From Burkholderiales bacterium Ga0077544 (lineage in GTDB: Bacteria; Pseudomonadota; Gammaproteobacteria; Burkholderiales; Burkholderiaceae_D), in the NCBI GenBank assembly GCA_001464355.1, contig LNEU01000015.1, forward strand, positions 186,001-250,000: a stretch of 64,000 bases of DNA, read 5' to 3'. Shown piece by piece: positions 21,792 to 32,144 of the stretch; within the stretch, counting starts at the first letter, position 1, and each line of letters starts with the position of its first letter. The notes under the pieces were generated by a model. That model did not search any database and was not told the origin of the DNA. It was given only the letters and a program-made list of their open reading frames with translations. The position numbers and the translations under genes were made by a program.

Positions 21792-23453
21792 TTAGTCGTT
21801 TGCGTAGATGTCGTTGTCTTTGGTTTCCTTGACGAAAATCATACCGACTACAAAGGTAATCAACGCAATGATGATCGGGTACCAGAGACCATAATAAATA
21901 TCGCCTTTGAACGCAACCAGAGCAAACGCTGTGGTTGGCAGCAAGCCGCCGAACCAGCCGTTACCGATATGATATGGCAGGGACATCGACGTGTAACGAA
22001 TGCGGGTTGGGAACATTTCCACCAGCATCGCTGCGATCGGGCCATAGACCATTGTTACGTAGATCACCAGAATGAACAGCAACAGCAAGGTCATAGGGTA
22101 ATTGATTTGCGACGAGTCAGCCTTGGTTGGATAACCGGCAGCCTTGATCGCATCAGCCAACTCTTTCGAGAAAGCTTTACCTTTTGCATCAGCTTCTTCT
22201 TTCGACAAGCCATTCGCGTCGTAAGACGTGATCACTGTGTCGCCGATTTTGACGGTTGCAGTTGTGCCTGGAGCTGCATCAACATTCGAGTAGGCAACCG
22301 AAGCAGCAGCCAGTTTGCCTTTCACGATGTCGCATGACGAGGTGAATTTTTTGGTGCCAGTTGGGTTGAACTGGAATTGGCAAGTTGCGGGATCAGCAGT
22401 TACGACCACTGGTGCATTTTTCAATGCAGCTTCCAATGCTGGATTGGCATAATGAGTCAATGCGCCGAAGATCGGAAAGTAAGTCAACGCAGCAATCAGG
22501 CAGCCTGCCATGATGATCGGTTTGCGGCCGATTTTATCGGACAGCGAACCGAAGATCACGAAGAATGGTGTTGCCAGCAGCAAGGAAGCTGCGATCAGGA
22601 TGTTGGCAGTTGGGCCATCGACCTTCAGCGTTTGCGTCAGGAAGAACAGAGCATAGAACTGACCGGTATACCAAACCACTGCTTGACCTGCGGTAAGACC
22701 TACCAGTGCCAGGATGACGATTTTCAGATTTTTCCATTGACCGAATGATTCCGTCAATGGTGCCTTGGATGTTTTACCTTCTGACTTCATTTTCAGGAAG
22801 GCAGGGGATTCAGCCATAGACAGACGAATCCAGACCGAGATGCCGAGCATGAATATCGACAGCAGGAAAGGAATGCGCCAGCCCCAGTCGGCAAATGCCT
22901 CTTCGCCGATGGCAGTACGTGTGCCCAGAATCACCAGCAAGGACATGAACAAGCCCATGGTCGCCGTGGTTTGTATCCATGAAGTGAATGCGCCACGCTT
23001 GTCGTGCGGAGCATGTTCAGCCACATACGTAGCTGCACCGCCGTATTCACCGCCCAATGCCAAACCCTGCAGAATACGCAGAATGATCAGGATGATAGGC
23101 GCAGCGATACCGATGGATGCGTAGGTAGGCAGCAGACCGACGATGAAAGTCGATGCGCCCATGATGACGATGGTGACGAGGAAGGTGTATTTACGACCAA
23201 TCATGTCGCCCAGACGACCGAATACGATCGCGCCGAACGGTCGCACGATAAAGCCGGCCGCGAAGGCGAGCAGTGCGAAAATGAAAGCGGTGTTTGGATC
23301 GGTGCCAGCGAAAAACTGCTTGGCAATAATGGCAGCTAGCGAACCGTACAAGTAGAAGTCGTACCATTCAAATACGGTGCCCAGAGAAGACGCGAAAATA
23401 ACTTTTCGTTCCTCCGGGGTGATGCCGCGACTGTCGGTCGATACTGTGGCCAT
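21792..23453 (-). CDS. MFS metabolite:H+ symporter (MHS/ShiA/ProP-like) with a large hydrophilic insert
   Basis: FEWYDFYLYGSLAAIIAKQFF, GRLGDMIGRKYTFLVT, GLALGGEYGGAATYVAEHAP; start moved to MATVSTDSRG at 23453. Confidence 0.88.
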   Translation of the reverse strand: MATVSTDSRGITPEERKVIFASSLGTVFEWYDFYLYGSLAAIIAKQFFAGTDPNTAFIFALLAFAAGFIVRPFGAIVFGRLGDMIGRKYTFLVTIVIMGASTFIVGLLPTYASIGIAAPIILIILRILQGLALGGEYGGAATYVAEHAPHDKRGAFTSWIQTTATMGLFMSLLVILGTRTAIGEEAFADWGWRIPFLLSIFMLGISVWIRLSMAESPAFLKMKSEGKTSKAPLTESFGQWKNLKIVILALVGLTAGQAVVWYTGQFYALFFLTQTLKVDGPTANILIAASLLLATPFFVIFGSLSDKIGRKPIIMAGCLIAALTYFPIFGALTHYANPALEAALKNAPVVVTADPATCQFQFNPTGTKKFTSSCDIVKGKLAAASVAYSNVDAAPGTTATVKIGDTVITSYDANGLSKEEADAKGKAFSKELADAIKAAGYPTKADSSQINYPMTLLLLFILVIYVTMVYGPIAAMLVEMFPTRIRYTSMSLPYHIGNGWFGGLLPTTAFALVAFKGDIYYGLWYPIIIALITFVVGMIFVKETKDNDIYAND

Positions 23454-23755
23454 GCTCGTCTCCTTAAAATTATTAATAGAATGCGGTGGCACATTCCTGT
23501 ATTGGGTAAGCGACCCGAGTGTGCGACTCAAACCTTACGCGATGCTTGCTTAAGCTTACGTAGCGCTTACATATTGCGTGTATCGATTTTGCGTTGCAGC
23601 AAACGTAAAATCAGGCTGATGGCGTTGTGTGCGTCTTGATTGCGAATTTTTGAAGCCGCGTGTTGCACGATGCAACCGGGGTCAGTTGACGAACAATTCT
23701 TACGTGAAACGCAGATGGCTCTAAAATGACGCCATTTTGTAATAGAAGAATCACG

Positions 23756-24217
23756 ATGATGAACCCACCCAACAATCCTGCGATTAAGTCGGAGCCGACA
23801 GCATCGGCTTCACCGAGCATCCCGTTTTTGCAAGAACTGGGAATTAAAGTTGTAGAGTCCGGTGGCGGTCAGGCACAGGTCGAGTTGACCTTGCAGGCCT
23901 GCCATCTGAATGGCTGGCAGGTTGCGCATGGCGGCGTGATCATGACCATGCTCGATAACGTGATGTCACTGGCAGGACGTTCGATGGAGCCGGATATTCG
24001 CGGTGGCGTCACGGTAGAAATGAAAACCAGCTTCATGCAGCCAGGCGGCACAGAGGGCTGCAGACTGATTGCAAAGGGCAAGGTGGCGCATGCGTCGACC
24101 AGCATTTATTTTTGCGAAGGCGAATTGTGGAATGGTGACAAGCTGGTGGCAAAAGCGACCGGCACGTTCAAATTTCTTCGTCGTACCGATGTCGCTAAAA
24201 AATTGAGCCAGACATAA
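23756..24217 (+). CDS. PaaI-type hotdog thioesterase
   Basis: NGWQVAHGGVIMTMLDNVMSLAGRS; hotdog fold pattern. Confidence 0.82.
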   Translation: MMNPPNNPAIKSEPTASASPSIPFLQELGIKVVESGGGQAQVELTLQACHLNGWQVAHGGVIMTMLDNVMSLAGRSMEPDIRGGVTVEMKTSFMQPGGTEGCRLIAKGKVAHASTSIYFCEGELWNGDKLVAKATGTFKFLRRTDVAKKLSQT

Positions 24218-24248
24218 TCCTTCAGTCATCCGTCAACCGAAAGCACGC

Positions 24249-25151
24249 ATGAAACAATTTCAGGACAGAGTTGCTGTGATTACCGGTGCAGCCAGCGGCT
24301 TCGGGCGCGAGTTTGCGATGATGGGTGCACGGCTGGGTATGAAGCTGGTGCTGGCCGATGTGCAAATCGATGCCTTGAAAATAGTGGAAACGGAACTAGT
24401 GGAGCAAGGTGCGCAAGTACTGGCCGTTCATTGCGATGTGAGCAAGGCAGAACAAGTGCAGGCTTTGGCCGATGCAGCGATGGCACGCTTCGGTGCGGTG
24501 CATCTGCTATTTAATAATGCCGGTGTGGCTGGTGGCGGCCTGATTTGGGAAAACTCGCAAGCAGATTGGGATTGGGTATTGGGTGTCAATTTGTTCGGCG
24601 TGATTCACGGCGTGCGTATCTTTACGTCTTTGATGCTGGAATGTGCAAAGCGCGATCCGGCGTATGAAGGTCATATCGTCAATACCGCCTCGGTTGCGGG
24701 CTTGCAGAATGCTCCGACGATGGGGATTTATAACGTATCCAAGCACGCGGTCGTGTCGCTGACGGAAACCCTTTGTCAGGACTTGCGACTGGTGACATCG
24801 TCTATCAGTACGTCGGTTTTATGTCCTTTTTTTGTGCCGACTGCGATACATCAATCCGAGCGTAATCGTCCGGATGAAATGCACAATGACGCTGCGCCGA
24901 CTGTGAGCCAGCGGGCGGCGCAATCGTTCTCTGAAAAAGCGGTGGTGTCGGGAAGAATTTCGGCGATGCAGATTGCGGAATTGACTTTCGACGCAGTGCG
25001 TAACGATCAGTTTTATATTTTTTCCGAACCCGAATCGCTGATCAATGCGCGCAAGCGGATGGAAGATATTCTGCAACAGCGCAATCCCTACGATCCTTAT
25101 GAGGACATGCCGCACATCCGTGAATTACTGAAAGCGAAGCTGGCGCGCTGA
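24249..25151 (+). CDS. Short-chain dehydrogenase/reductase
   Basis: VITGAASGFGREFA, NNAGVAGGG, YNVSKHAVVSL. Confidence 0.9.
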   Translation: MKQFQDRVAVITGAASGFGREFAMMGARLGMKLVLADVQIDALKIVETELVEQGAQVLAVHCDVSKAEQVQALADAAMARFGAVHLLFNNAGVAGGGLIWENSQADWDWVLGVNLFGVIHGVRIFTSLMLECAKRDPAYEGHIVNTASVAGLQNAPTMGIYNVSKHAVVSLTETLCQDLRLVTSSISTSVLCPFFVPTAIHQSERNRPDEMHNDAAPTVSQRAAQSFSEKAVVSGRISAMQIAELTFDAVRNDQFYIFSEPESLINARKRMEDILQQRNPYDPYEDMPHIRELLKAKLAR

Positions 25152-25195
25152 TTACATCAGCTGAACGTGGTAGTGATGCTAATGGCGGGGCGGAC

Positions 25196-25267
25196 AATCA
25201 AACTCATAATCCGATTCACAACATGATTCATAATCGGACTCAAAATCGGACTCAAAATCAGATTCCT
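25196..25267 (+). repeat. Degenerate 12-bp tandem repeat, six units (consensus aatcggaytcaa)
   Basis: aatcaaactcat|aatccgattcac|aacatgattcat|aatcggactcaa|aatcggactcaa|aatcagattcct. Confidence 0.85.
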
Positions 25268-25305
25268 AATCAAGCGCTAATGGAAGAATTAGCCTGTCAA
25301 TAACT

Positions 25306-26088
25306 TCAATATCCTTTGGTGCACTGGCCGCGATGCGGGGCACGTGCCGGTAAAGGTGGCATTGCCACTGCCGGGCGCTCTATCAGTACTGGTGGCTGAT
25401 CGTTTTGCAGTTTAACCAGTGTCGAGACGCGGGTGCCGTAATCCGGTGTTTCGATGCAAACGGCAGACAGCAAACGTTCGCGTTCGAGGCTGACGCCGGT
25501 TTTTGGCAAGCGGCAATCGGATGCGCATGTCGTATCCGACAACATTTCGAAGAAGGCATCTTCCGGCGCACCCTGACACAACAAGCTGGCAAATTCCGCC
25601 TTGGTGCTGACGACCTTGGGCCACGCACAATCGAGCAGGGAGTTGGATAAACCGTACATTCCTTGCTTGAGCGGTTTGCCGTTGCGCTCGTCGTTTCCCC
25701 CACGATTTGAATACCAGATCAATTCGCTTGCATTGCCGATCAATAAATTGAAGCCGTTATAGTCTGCCGCAGAGGCTGAAATTGCCTGCACGTAGTCAGC
25801 TGGCGTCATTTCTCCTGCCAGATAATTCAATACCAGATTGCCGCGTGTCGGCGCGTCGGCGCGCGTTTCGGAAGGAGCACGAATATTGGTGATTGCGGCA
25901 AAGCGTCCATCGCGTGTAATACCCATCCAGGTACCGCCGCCTTGCAAGTCGCGACCAGCATAAATATGGGGATGGTCGTGCCACCAGGCGGCAGCGCTGG
26001 CAGGTCTGTCGTAGAACTCGTCACGATTGCCAGCTGCAAGCAGTGGCATATTCGGCATTACTTGCCAGGCAAAGACGATCAAGCACAT
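25306..26088 (-). CDS. NRDE family (TANGO2-like) protein
   Basis: MCLIVFAWQ...LLAAGNRDEFYDRPA, GRDLQGGGTWMGITRDGRFAAITNIR. Confidence 0.92.
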   Translation of the reverse strand: MCLIVFAWQVMPNMPLLAAGNRDEFYDRPASAAAWWHDHPHIYAGRDLQGGGTWMGITRDGRFAAITNIRAPSETRADAPTRGNLVLNYLAGEMTPADYVQAISASAADYNGFNLLIGNASELIWYSNRGGNDERNGKPLKQGMYGLSNSLLDCAWPKVVSTKAEFASLLCQGAPEDAFFEMLSDTTCASDCRLPKTGVSLERERLLSAVCIETPDYGTRVSTLVKLQNDQPPVLIERPAVAMPPLPARAPHRGQCTKGY

Positions 26089-26366
26089 AAAGTTAAATCC
26101 AGAAAATATTCTACATGACGTTTTCCGACGATCATTGATGGTAACGCAGTCGTCGCAACCGCCTGTTCCAGCTTTGCTTCAAAACCCTCAGCTACCTCCA
26201 GATAGACTTCCATCCACGTATGCAAGCCATCCTGTTCTTCAGGGCGTCGCTTGAGCGCGGTACGAACGCCATATTCACGGGCGAGATTATCCTGCAACTG
26301 CGTAATTTTTGTCAGGAACACCGCAGTGTCGGCAGCTTGTACGCGGTAATAAACATAGAGATCCAT
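26079..26366 (-). CDS. DUF4936 family protein
   Basis: MDLYVYYRVQ ... HTWMEVYLEV small conserved protein beside the TANGO2 gene; family name from memory. Confidence 0.6.
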   Translation of the reverse strand: MDLYVYYRVQAADTAVFLTKITQLQDNLAREYGVRTALKRRPEEQDGLHTWMEVYLEVAEGFEAKLEQAVATTALPSMIVGKRHVEYFLDLTLCA

Positions 26367-26404
26367 TGCGTATCGTCCGTACCATGAAACGTTTCAAATA
26401 AATA

Positions 26405-27463
26405 TCAAACCGGATCGGTCAGAAGATAAGGCAGTGGCTGAAAGGATAATGCCGGGCCATTTGCCGAGCCTAGCCTTACTTCCGATTCAGTGGCTGCCAG
26501 TTTGATCTCAACCAGGCAATTGATTTCCTGCGCATTGCTGCGCTCGGCATTCACCACCATGCCACATGGCTGTTCGGGATCGTTAACAGAGAAAATTTCG
26601 GTGCCGGCTTCTGCACTTTGAGCCGTGACGCTGGCATGCATCATGCGGCGCTTGAGTTTGCCCAGATACTGACTGCGTGCAACGATTTCCTGTCCTGGAT
26701 AACAACCCTTCTTGAAGTTGACGCCGCCGATCAACTCAAAATTGATCATTTGCGGTACGAACTTCTCTTGCGTGACGGTCGTGATATGCGGCACGCCGCC
26801 ATCTATTTCAGCCAGACGCCAGGCAACTGCGCCACTAGGCTGCAGAATTTTTGTCAGCATTGGCCATGCATCTATCGCGTGCGCTTCAGTCGTTATCCAT
26901 TGATAACGTGGCACTTCAAATGCATTGGGATGGCGGATCAGTGTGCCGGCAGATGTTTCGACCTTGCCATAAATTGCTACAGGCAAAGTCGGGAACCAAG
27001 GCATCAAGGCAGTGGCGGCAGCAGGGCCGGACACACCAAGTATGACTTGATCTTGCGTGATGTCCGTTAGCTTGGCTTTCGCGCGCAGGATGAACATGTG
27101 CAGGCGTTTTTGTACGCCAGCCTGAATGTCGCGTGGCAATTGCAGCATGACGCCGTCAGCAGTTTTCCAGATCAGCATGCTGGCCAGCAAACGCCCTTTG
27201 GGCGAGCAATAACCAGCCAGTCGGGCTTCATCGTTTTCCAGATGTTCGACGTCATTGGTCAGTTGATTATGCAAAAAATGAGCGGCATCTTCACCTGTGG
27301 CCGAGATCAATCCGAGATGGCTCAGGGGAGCAACAAAATTATCCCGCGCTGTGTCGACCGGCGTGTCTGCCCCGAAAGACAATACTTCAGATACCGCTTC
27401 TTTACTGGCGGGCACGCTCAATTGCGCACCGTGTTCAGCCAGAAATTTCAACCATGTGTTCAT
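26405..27463 (-). CDS. ygfZ: Folate-binding protein YgfZ
   Basis: GVNFKKGCYPGQEIVARSQYLGKLKRRM signature (K-G-C-Y-x-G-Q-E). Confidence 0.92.
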   Translation of the reverse strand: MNTWLKFLAEHGAQLSVPASKEAVSEVLSFGADTPVDTARDNFVAPLSHLGLISATGEDAAHFLHNQLTNDVEHLENDEARLAGYCSPKGRLLASMLIWKTADGVMLQLPRDIQAGVQKRLHMFILRAKAKLTDITQDQVILGVSGPAAATALMPWFPTLPVAIYGKVETSAGTLIRHPNAFEVPRYQWITTEAHAIDAWPMLTKILQPSGAVAWRLAEIDGGVPHITTVTQEKFVPQMINFELIGGVNFKKGCYPGQEIVARSQYLGKLKRRMMHASVTAQSAEAGTEIFSVNDPEQPCGMVVNAERSNAQEINCLVEIKLAATESEVRLGSANGPALSFQPLPYLLTDPV

Positions 27464-27605
27464 AGATTCGATCAATAAATTAGCGCAATAAATGAAGGCA
27501 AAAACTGCTTCAGCCATTATCATTAGTGTCTGATTATAGTGGCGTGGGAAAAACGCGTGCTATCCCCGTCGATTTGCATTTGATTTTAGCGAGCCCTTGT
27601 TTTTG

Positions 27606-28589
27606 ATGAAAAAATTGTTAAGACGGACTTTTCTGTTGGCAATTCTTGCCGGAGCATCTTTCATGTTCTGGGCGGAACAGCCCATTCTTGCCGATGGTCA
27701 AGCTCCTATCGAGTTCACAATTGCTCCCGGTAGCAGCCTCAAGAGCAGCATGCAGCAGATCGATGAAGCCGGCGCGCCGGTGCAATCGCTGATGATGGTG
27801 TTCCTGGCGCAAGTGACAGGCAACAGTACTAAATTGAAGGCCGGCACTTACGAGCTGAAGCCCGGTACGACGCCGCGCGGCTTGGTTAGTCAGTTGGTGC
27901 GTGGCGAGTTTGCGCAAGAGGCCTTAACTGTCATTGAGGGCTGGAGCTTCAAGCAAATGCGGCAAGCGATCAACGCGCATCCATTTCTCAAGCACGATAC
28001 CGCGACTCTGTCAGATCAAGAGTTGATGGCAAAAGTATCCAGCGACTATACCAAGCCGGAAGGTTTGTTCTATCCGGACACGTATATGTTTGCCAAGAAT
28101 TCCAGCGATTTGCAAATCTACAAACAGGCGCACAGCCTGATGCTCAAGCGCTTGAACGAAGCATGGCTGGCACGCGATTCAACGCTGCCTTATGCGTCGC
28201 CTTATGACGCGCTGATCATGGCGTCGATAGTGGAAAAGGAAACGGGCAGGAAATCTGAACGCACAATGATCGCCGGCGTATTTGTCAATCGCTTGAAACA
28301 AGGCATGCTGTTGCAAACCGATCCTACCGTCATTTACGGTATGGGTGAGAATTACAAGGGTAATATCCGCAAGCGTGATCTGCTGACGGACACGCCGCAC
28401 AATACATATACGCGGGCCGGTTTGCCGCCAACTCCGATTGCCTTGCCGGGCGTCGAGTCCTTGCATGCTGCGCTGAATCCGGCGTCGACTGAGGCGGTAT
28501 ATTTTGTGGCGCGCGGTGATGGCAGCAGTCAGTTTTCTGCGACTCTGGATGACCATAATAATGCGGTGAACAAGTACCAGCGCAAGTAG
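27606..28589 (+). CDS. mltG: Endolytic murein transglycosylase
   Basis: PEGLFYPDTYMF, ASIVEKETG, LLQTDPTVIYG, NTYTRAGLPPTPIALPG. Confidence 0.94.
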   Translation: MKKLLRRTFLLAILAGASFMFWAEQPILADGQAPIEFTIAPGSSLKSSMQQIDEAGAPVQSLMMVFLAQVTGNSTKLKAGTYELKPGTTPRGLVSQLVRGEFAQEALTVIEGWSFKQMRQAINAHPFLKHDTATLSDQELMAKVSSDYTKPEGLFYPDTYMFAKNSSDLQIYKQAHSLMLKRLNEAWLARDSTLPYASPYDALIMASIVEKETGRKSERTMIAGVFVNRLKQGMLLQTDPTVIYGMGENYKGNIRKRDLLTDTPHNTYTRAGLPPTPIALPGVESLHAALNPASTEAVYFVARGDGSSQFSATLDDHNNAVNKYQRK

Positions 28590-28673
28590 CTACTGTCAGT
28601 AGTTCGGCCCAGCAGTTCAGCGTATTCAAGCTATCAGTAGTACATCCATCCGAATCCTTTTTATGGCAGTGGC

Positions 28674-29288
28674 ATGACAACAGCAAAATTCATTACGTTT
28701 GAAGGCATAGATGGTGCGGGTAAATCCACGCATTTATCGTTCGTGGCCGATTTGCTGCGCCAGCAAAAAAAAGCGGTCGTTGTTACGCGCGAACCCGGCG
28801 GTACCAGCCTTGGTGAAGCGCTGCGTACCATTCTTCTGCATGAAAAAATGCATCTGGAAACCGAAGCCTTGCTGATGTTTGCTGCGCGACGCGAACATAT
28901 TGCGCAAGTGATTGCACCTGCTTTGGAGCGTGGCGACTGGGTTATTTCAGATCGTTTTACCGATGCGACATTTGCGTATCAAGGTGGTGGCCGCAAGCTG
29001 GATTTGCAAAAGCTGGCCGCGCTGGAGCAATGGGTGCACCCACATTTGCAACCGGATTTGACCTTGTTGTTTGATGTGCCGCTGGATGTGGCGCGCGCCC
29101 GTCTGGATGCGACACGTACGCTGGATAAGTTCGAGCAAGAGAAAGCGGATTTCTTTGCCGCGACGCGTGCTGAATATTTACGCCGTGCTGCTGAGTTCCC
29201 TCAGCGTTTTCGCATCATCGATTCGACGCAAACTATCTCTGCGATCCAGAATCAGTTGCGCGACATCATTGCAGGGCTGGCTCCTTGA
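28674..29288 (+). CDS. tmk: Thymidylate kinase
   Basis: [44 protein letters not shown]. Confidence 0.96.
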   Translation: MTTAKFITFEGIDGAGKSTHLSFVADLLRQQKKAVVVTREPGGTSLGEALRTILLHEKMHLETEALLMFAARREHIAQVIAPALERGDWVISDRFTDATFAYQGGGRKLDLQKLAALEQWVHPHLQPDLTLLFDVPLDVARARLDATRTLDKFEQEKADFFAATRAEYLRRAAEFPQRFRIIDSTQTISAIQNQLRDIIAGLAP

Positions 29289-30313
29289 ATAATCTTTTAC
29301 CTTGGCAAGGCGCATCCTGGCAGCAGTGGCAATTACTGCGCGAACGGCTGCCGCACGCGATTCTGTTTCACGGCCCGGAAGGCATAGGCAAGACTGCATT
29401 TGCTGAAGCTTGCGCGCAATCGCTGTTATGCGAAACGCCCGCGGCAGACGGACATGCTTGCGGCACATGTGACGCCTGCGGCTGGTTCACCCAATACAGC
29501 CATCCCGATTATCGTCGCGTACGTCCGGAAATTCTGGATGACGGCGAAGGTGCAGAAGGCGAAGAGGGCGAGGCAGAAACCAAGAAAGCCAAATCGACCA
29601 AAGCACCATCGAAAGAAATCAAGATCGACCAGGTGCGCGCCTTGTCTGATTTCATGAATATTTCTACGCATCGCTCCGGCATGCGCGTCATTACTTTGTA
29701 TCCAGCGGAAGCCTTGAATACTGCAGCCGCAAATTCCTTGCTGAAAATGCTGGAAGAACCGCCGCCACGCACGATGTTTTTGCTGGTGACGAACAGCATA
29801 GATCGCTTGCTGCCAACCATCCTGTCGCGTTGCCGTAAATTTGCGCTGACGATGCCAAGCAAAGATGAAGCGCTAGCGTGGCTGAAGGAACAACAGGTCA
29901 AAGACGCGGACGGCTGGCTGGCCGAGCAGGGCGGCGCGCCGCTGACGGCTTTGGATGCGTCGCAAGCCGGTACGCGCGAAACCATGGATGAATTCTTGCA
30001 GCAATTGGCCCAGCCCGGCATCGATGGCGCGTTGAAAGCTGCTGACCGTTTGCAGAAAACGCCGATGCCGGAATTGGTCTCCTGGTTGCAGCGTTGGCTG
30101 TATGACGTGCTTTCCGTCAAACTTTCCGGCACAATCCGTTACTATCCACGTTACAAAAAAGAACTGGCTGGCTTGGCAGCACGGGTCGACGTCGACAAGC
30201 TGTTGCAGGCGATCAAGAGCGTCAATGACAGACGTGCAATTGCCGAGCATCCGCTGGCACCCAAGCTGTTCATAGAAGACATGTTGCTGGATTATTCGAC
30301 GCTTTTTTCCTGA
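29285..30313 (+). CDS. holB: DNA polymerase III delta' subunit
   Basis: [39 protein letters not shown]. Confidence 0.93.
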   Translation: MNNLLPWQGASWQQWQLLRERLPHAILFHGPEGIGKTAFAEACAQSLLCETPAADGHACGTCDACGWFTQYSHPDYRRVRPEILDDGEGAEGEEGEAETKKAKSTKAPSKEIKIDQVRALSDFMNISTHRSGMRVITLYPAEALNTAAANSLLKMLEEPPPRTMFLLVTNSIDRLLPTILSRCRKFALTMPSKDEALAWLKEQQVKDADGWLAEQGGAPLTALDASQAGTRETMDEFLQQLAQPGIDGALKAADRLQKTPMPELVSWLQRWLYDVLSVKLSGTIRYYPRYKKELAGLAARVDVDKLLQAIKSVNDRRAIAEHPLAPKLFIEDMLLDYSTLFS

Positions 30314-30323
30314 GAGGTTAGTG

Positions 30324-30701
30324 ATGGCAGATACCCCGATCGCAGCAGCAAGTCCCGCAGTGGGTCGGCCGTCGGTATTGTCATTGCCGATCAAGGAAAA
30401 ATCCGCGTTATATGCTGCCTACATGCCATTTTTGCAAAATGGCGGTATCTTCGTGCCGTCGACTAAGCAATACAAGATCGGTGATGAAATTTATCTGATC
30501 CTGACCTTGATGGACGACCCGACCAAATACCCGATTGCCGGCAAAATTGCGTGGATCACCCCCCCCGGTGCAAACAATAACAAGGCGCAGGGTATAGGCG
30601 TGCAGTTTTCAGCTGACGAAAGCGGCGCGCGCATCAAGCAGCGTATCGAGGAATTGCTGGGCGCGGCATTGGGTTCATCGCGCGCCACGCATACCTTGTA
30701 A
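30324..30701 (+). CDS. PilZ domain protein
   Basis: YMPFLQNGGIFVPSTKQYKIGDEIYLILTLMDDPTKYPIAGKIAWI; next to holB as in many proteobacteria. Confidence 0.85.
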   Translation: MADTPIAAASPAVGRPSVLSLPIKEKSALYAAYMPFLQNGGIFVPSTKQYKIGDEIYLILTLMDDPTKYPIAGKIAWITPPGANNNKAQGIGVQFSADESGARIKQRIEELLGAALGSSRATHTL

Positions 30702-30754
30702 AGATCGACCGGTCTTTTTAAGCAATGTGTTTACTCCAGCAATTGAACAAGTAA

Positions 30755-31282
30755 TTGAATAAACAGTTCACTCATCCATCCAGATCGCAGTATTCCCATC
30801 GCCTGGCGACTATGGACGATCTGCCGGCAATTGTCTCCATCTACAACAGCACTATTCCTTCGCATCAGGTCACCGCAGATATCGAGCCTGTCACCGTGGT
30901 CTCGCGTCTGGACTGGTTTAACGAACATTCTGCGGATAAACGACCTATCTGGGTGGTGGAAGACAATCAGCAGATTTTCGGTTGGTTGTCCTTCTCAAAT
31001 TTTCATGCGCGTGCTGCTTATGCACACACGGCAGAAATTTCCATTTATCTGGCGCCAAATGCGCGCGGCCAGGGATTGGGGCCTTATTTACTGGCGCAAG
31101 CCATTGCATTTGCGCCGACGCTGGACATTCATACATTGGTGGGCCTGATTTTTGGTCATAACACACCGAGCTTGAAGTTGTTTGAGCGCTTCGGTTTCGA
31201 GCGTTGGGCCGATATGCCGCGCGTTGCAACTCTGGATGGTGTTGAACGTGATTTGGTGATAGTCGGCAAGCGTATTGCATGA
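30755..31282 (+). CDS. GNAT N-acetyltransferase (phosphinothricin acetyltransferase-like)
   Basis: IVSIYNSTIP...EISIYLAPNARGQGLGPYLL...GLIFGHNTPSLKLFERFGFERW. Confidence 0.85.
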   Translation: MNKQFTHPSRSQYSHRLATMDDLPAIVSIYNSTIPSHQVTADIEPVTVVSRLDWFNEHSADKRPIWVVEDNQQIFGWLSFSNFHARAAYAHTAEISIYLAPNARGQGLGPYLLAQAIAFAPTLDIHTLVGLIFGHNTPSLKLFERFGFERWADMPRVATLDGVERDLVIVGKRIA

Positions 31283-31360
31283 TCAGGCGATAGGCTCAAG
31301 CGATCTTGTTTCAGGCATGCCGCTCGCAGCAAAGCCGCTGGGCGCGTACAATTCAGTCCC

Positions 31361-32140
31361 ATGTATATCGATTCCCACTGTCATATCAATTTTCCCGAGC
31401 TTGCTGCGCGCATGCCGGAGATACTCGGAAAAATGGCCGAGAATGAAGTCAGCCACGCCTTATGCGTGTCGGTTGATTTACCTCATTTCCCCAGCGTGCT
31501 GGAACTGGCTGAGCGACATCCAAATATCTATGCGTCAGTTGGTGTGCATCCTGATTATGAAGATACGCCGGAACCATCCGTCGATGATCTGATTCGCTTG
31601 TCCGATAGACCGAAGATCGTGGCGATAGGCGAAACAGGTCTGGATTACTACCGTCTGGAAGGGGATCTGGAATGGCAGCGCGAGCGGTTTCGCACGCATA
31701 TCCGCGCCTCGCGTGCGACTGGCAAACCACTGATTATTCACACGCGTGCAGCATCAGAAGACACGATACGCATCATGCGTGAAGAAGGTGCGGGCACAAA
31801 TGCTGGCGGCGCAGCTGGTGTTATGCATTGCTTTACCGAGTCGCTGGACGTGGCGAAAGCAGCGATGGAAATGGGATTTTATATTTCGTTTTCCGGAATC
31901 GTTACTTTCAAGAGCGCGAAAGATTTGCAAGCCGTTGCACGTGAAGTACCGCTGGAACTAATGCTGATTGAAACTGACTCACCTTATCTGGCACCTGTGC
32001 CGCATCGCGGCAAGGTGAATGAACCTGCGTTGGTGCGCCATGTAGCGGAATATCTGGCGACTTTGAAGGGCGTGCCGCTAGAACAGATCGCTCAACAAAC
32101 GACTGATAACTTTTTCAATTTATTCAAGATTGCGCGGTGA
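31361..32140 (+). CDS. TatD family metal-dependent hydrolase
   Basis: YIDSHCHINFP, GETGLDYYR, MLIETDSPYLAPVPHRGKVNEP. Confidence 0.95.
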   Translation: MYIDSHCHINFPELAARMPEILGKMAENEVSHALCVSVDLPHFPSVLELAERHPNIYASVGVHPDYEDTPEPSVDDLIRLSDRPKIVAIGETGLDYYRLEGDLEWQRERFRTHIRASRATGKPLIIHTRAASEDTIRIMREEGAGTNAGGAAGVMHCFTESLDVAKAAMEMGFYISFSGIVTFKSAKDLQAVAREVPLELMLIETDSPYLAPVPHRGKVNEPALVRHVAEYLATLKGVPLEQIAQQTTDNFFNLFKIAR

Positions 32141-32144
32141 ACAA

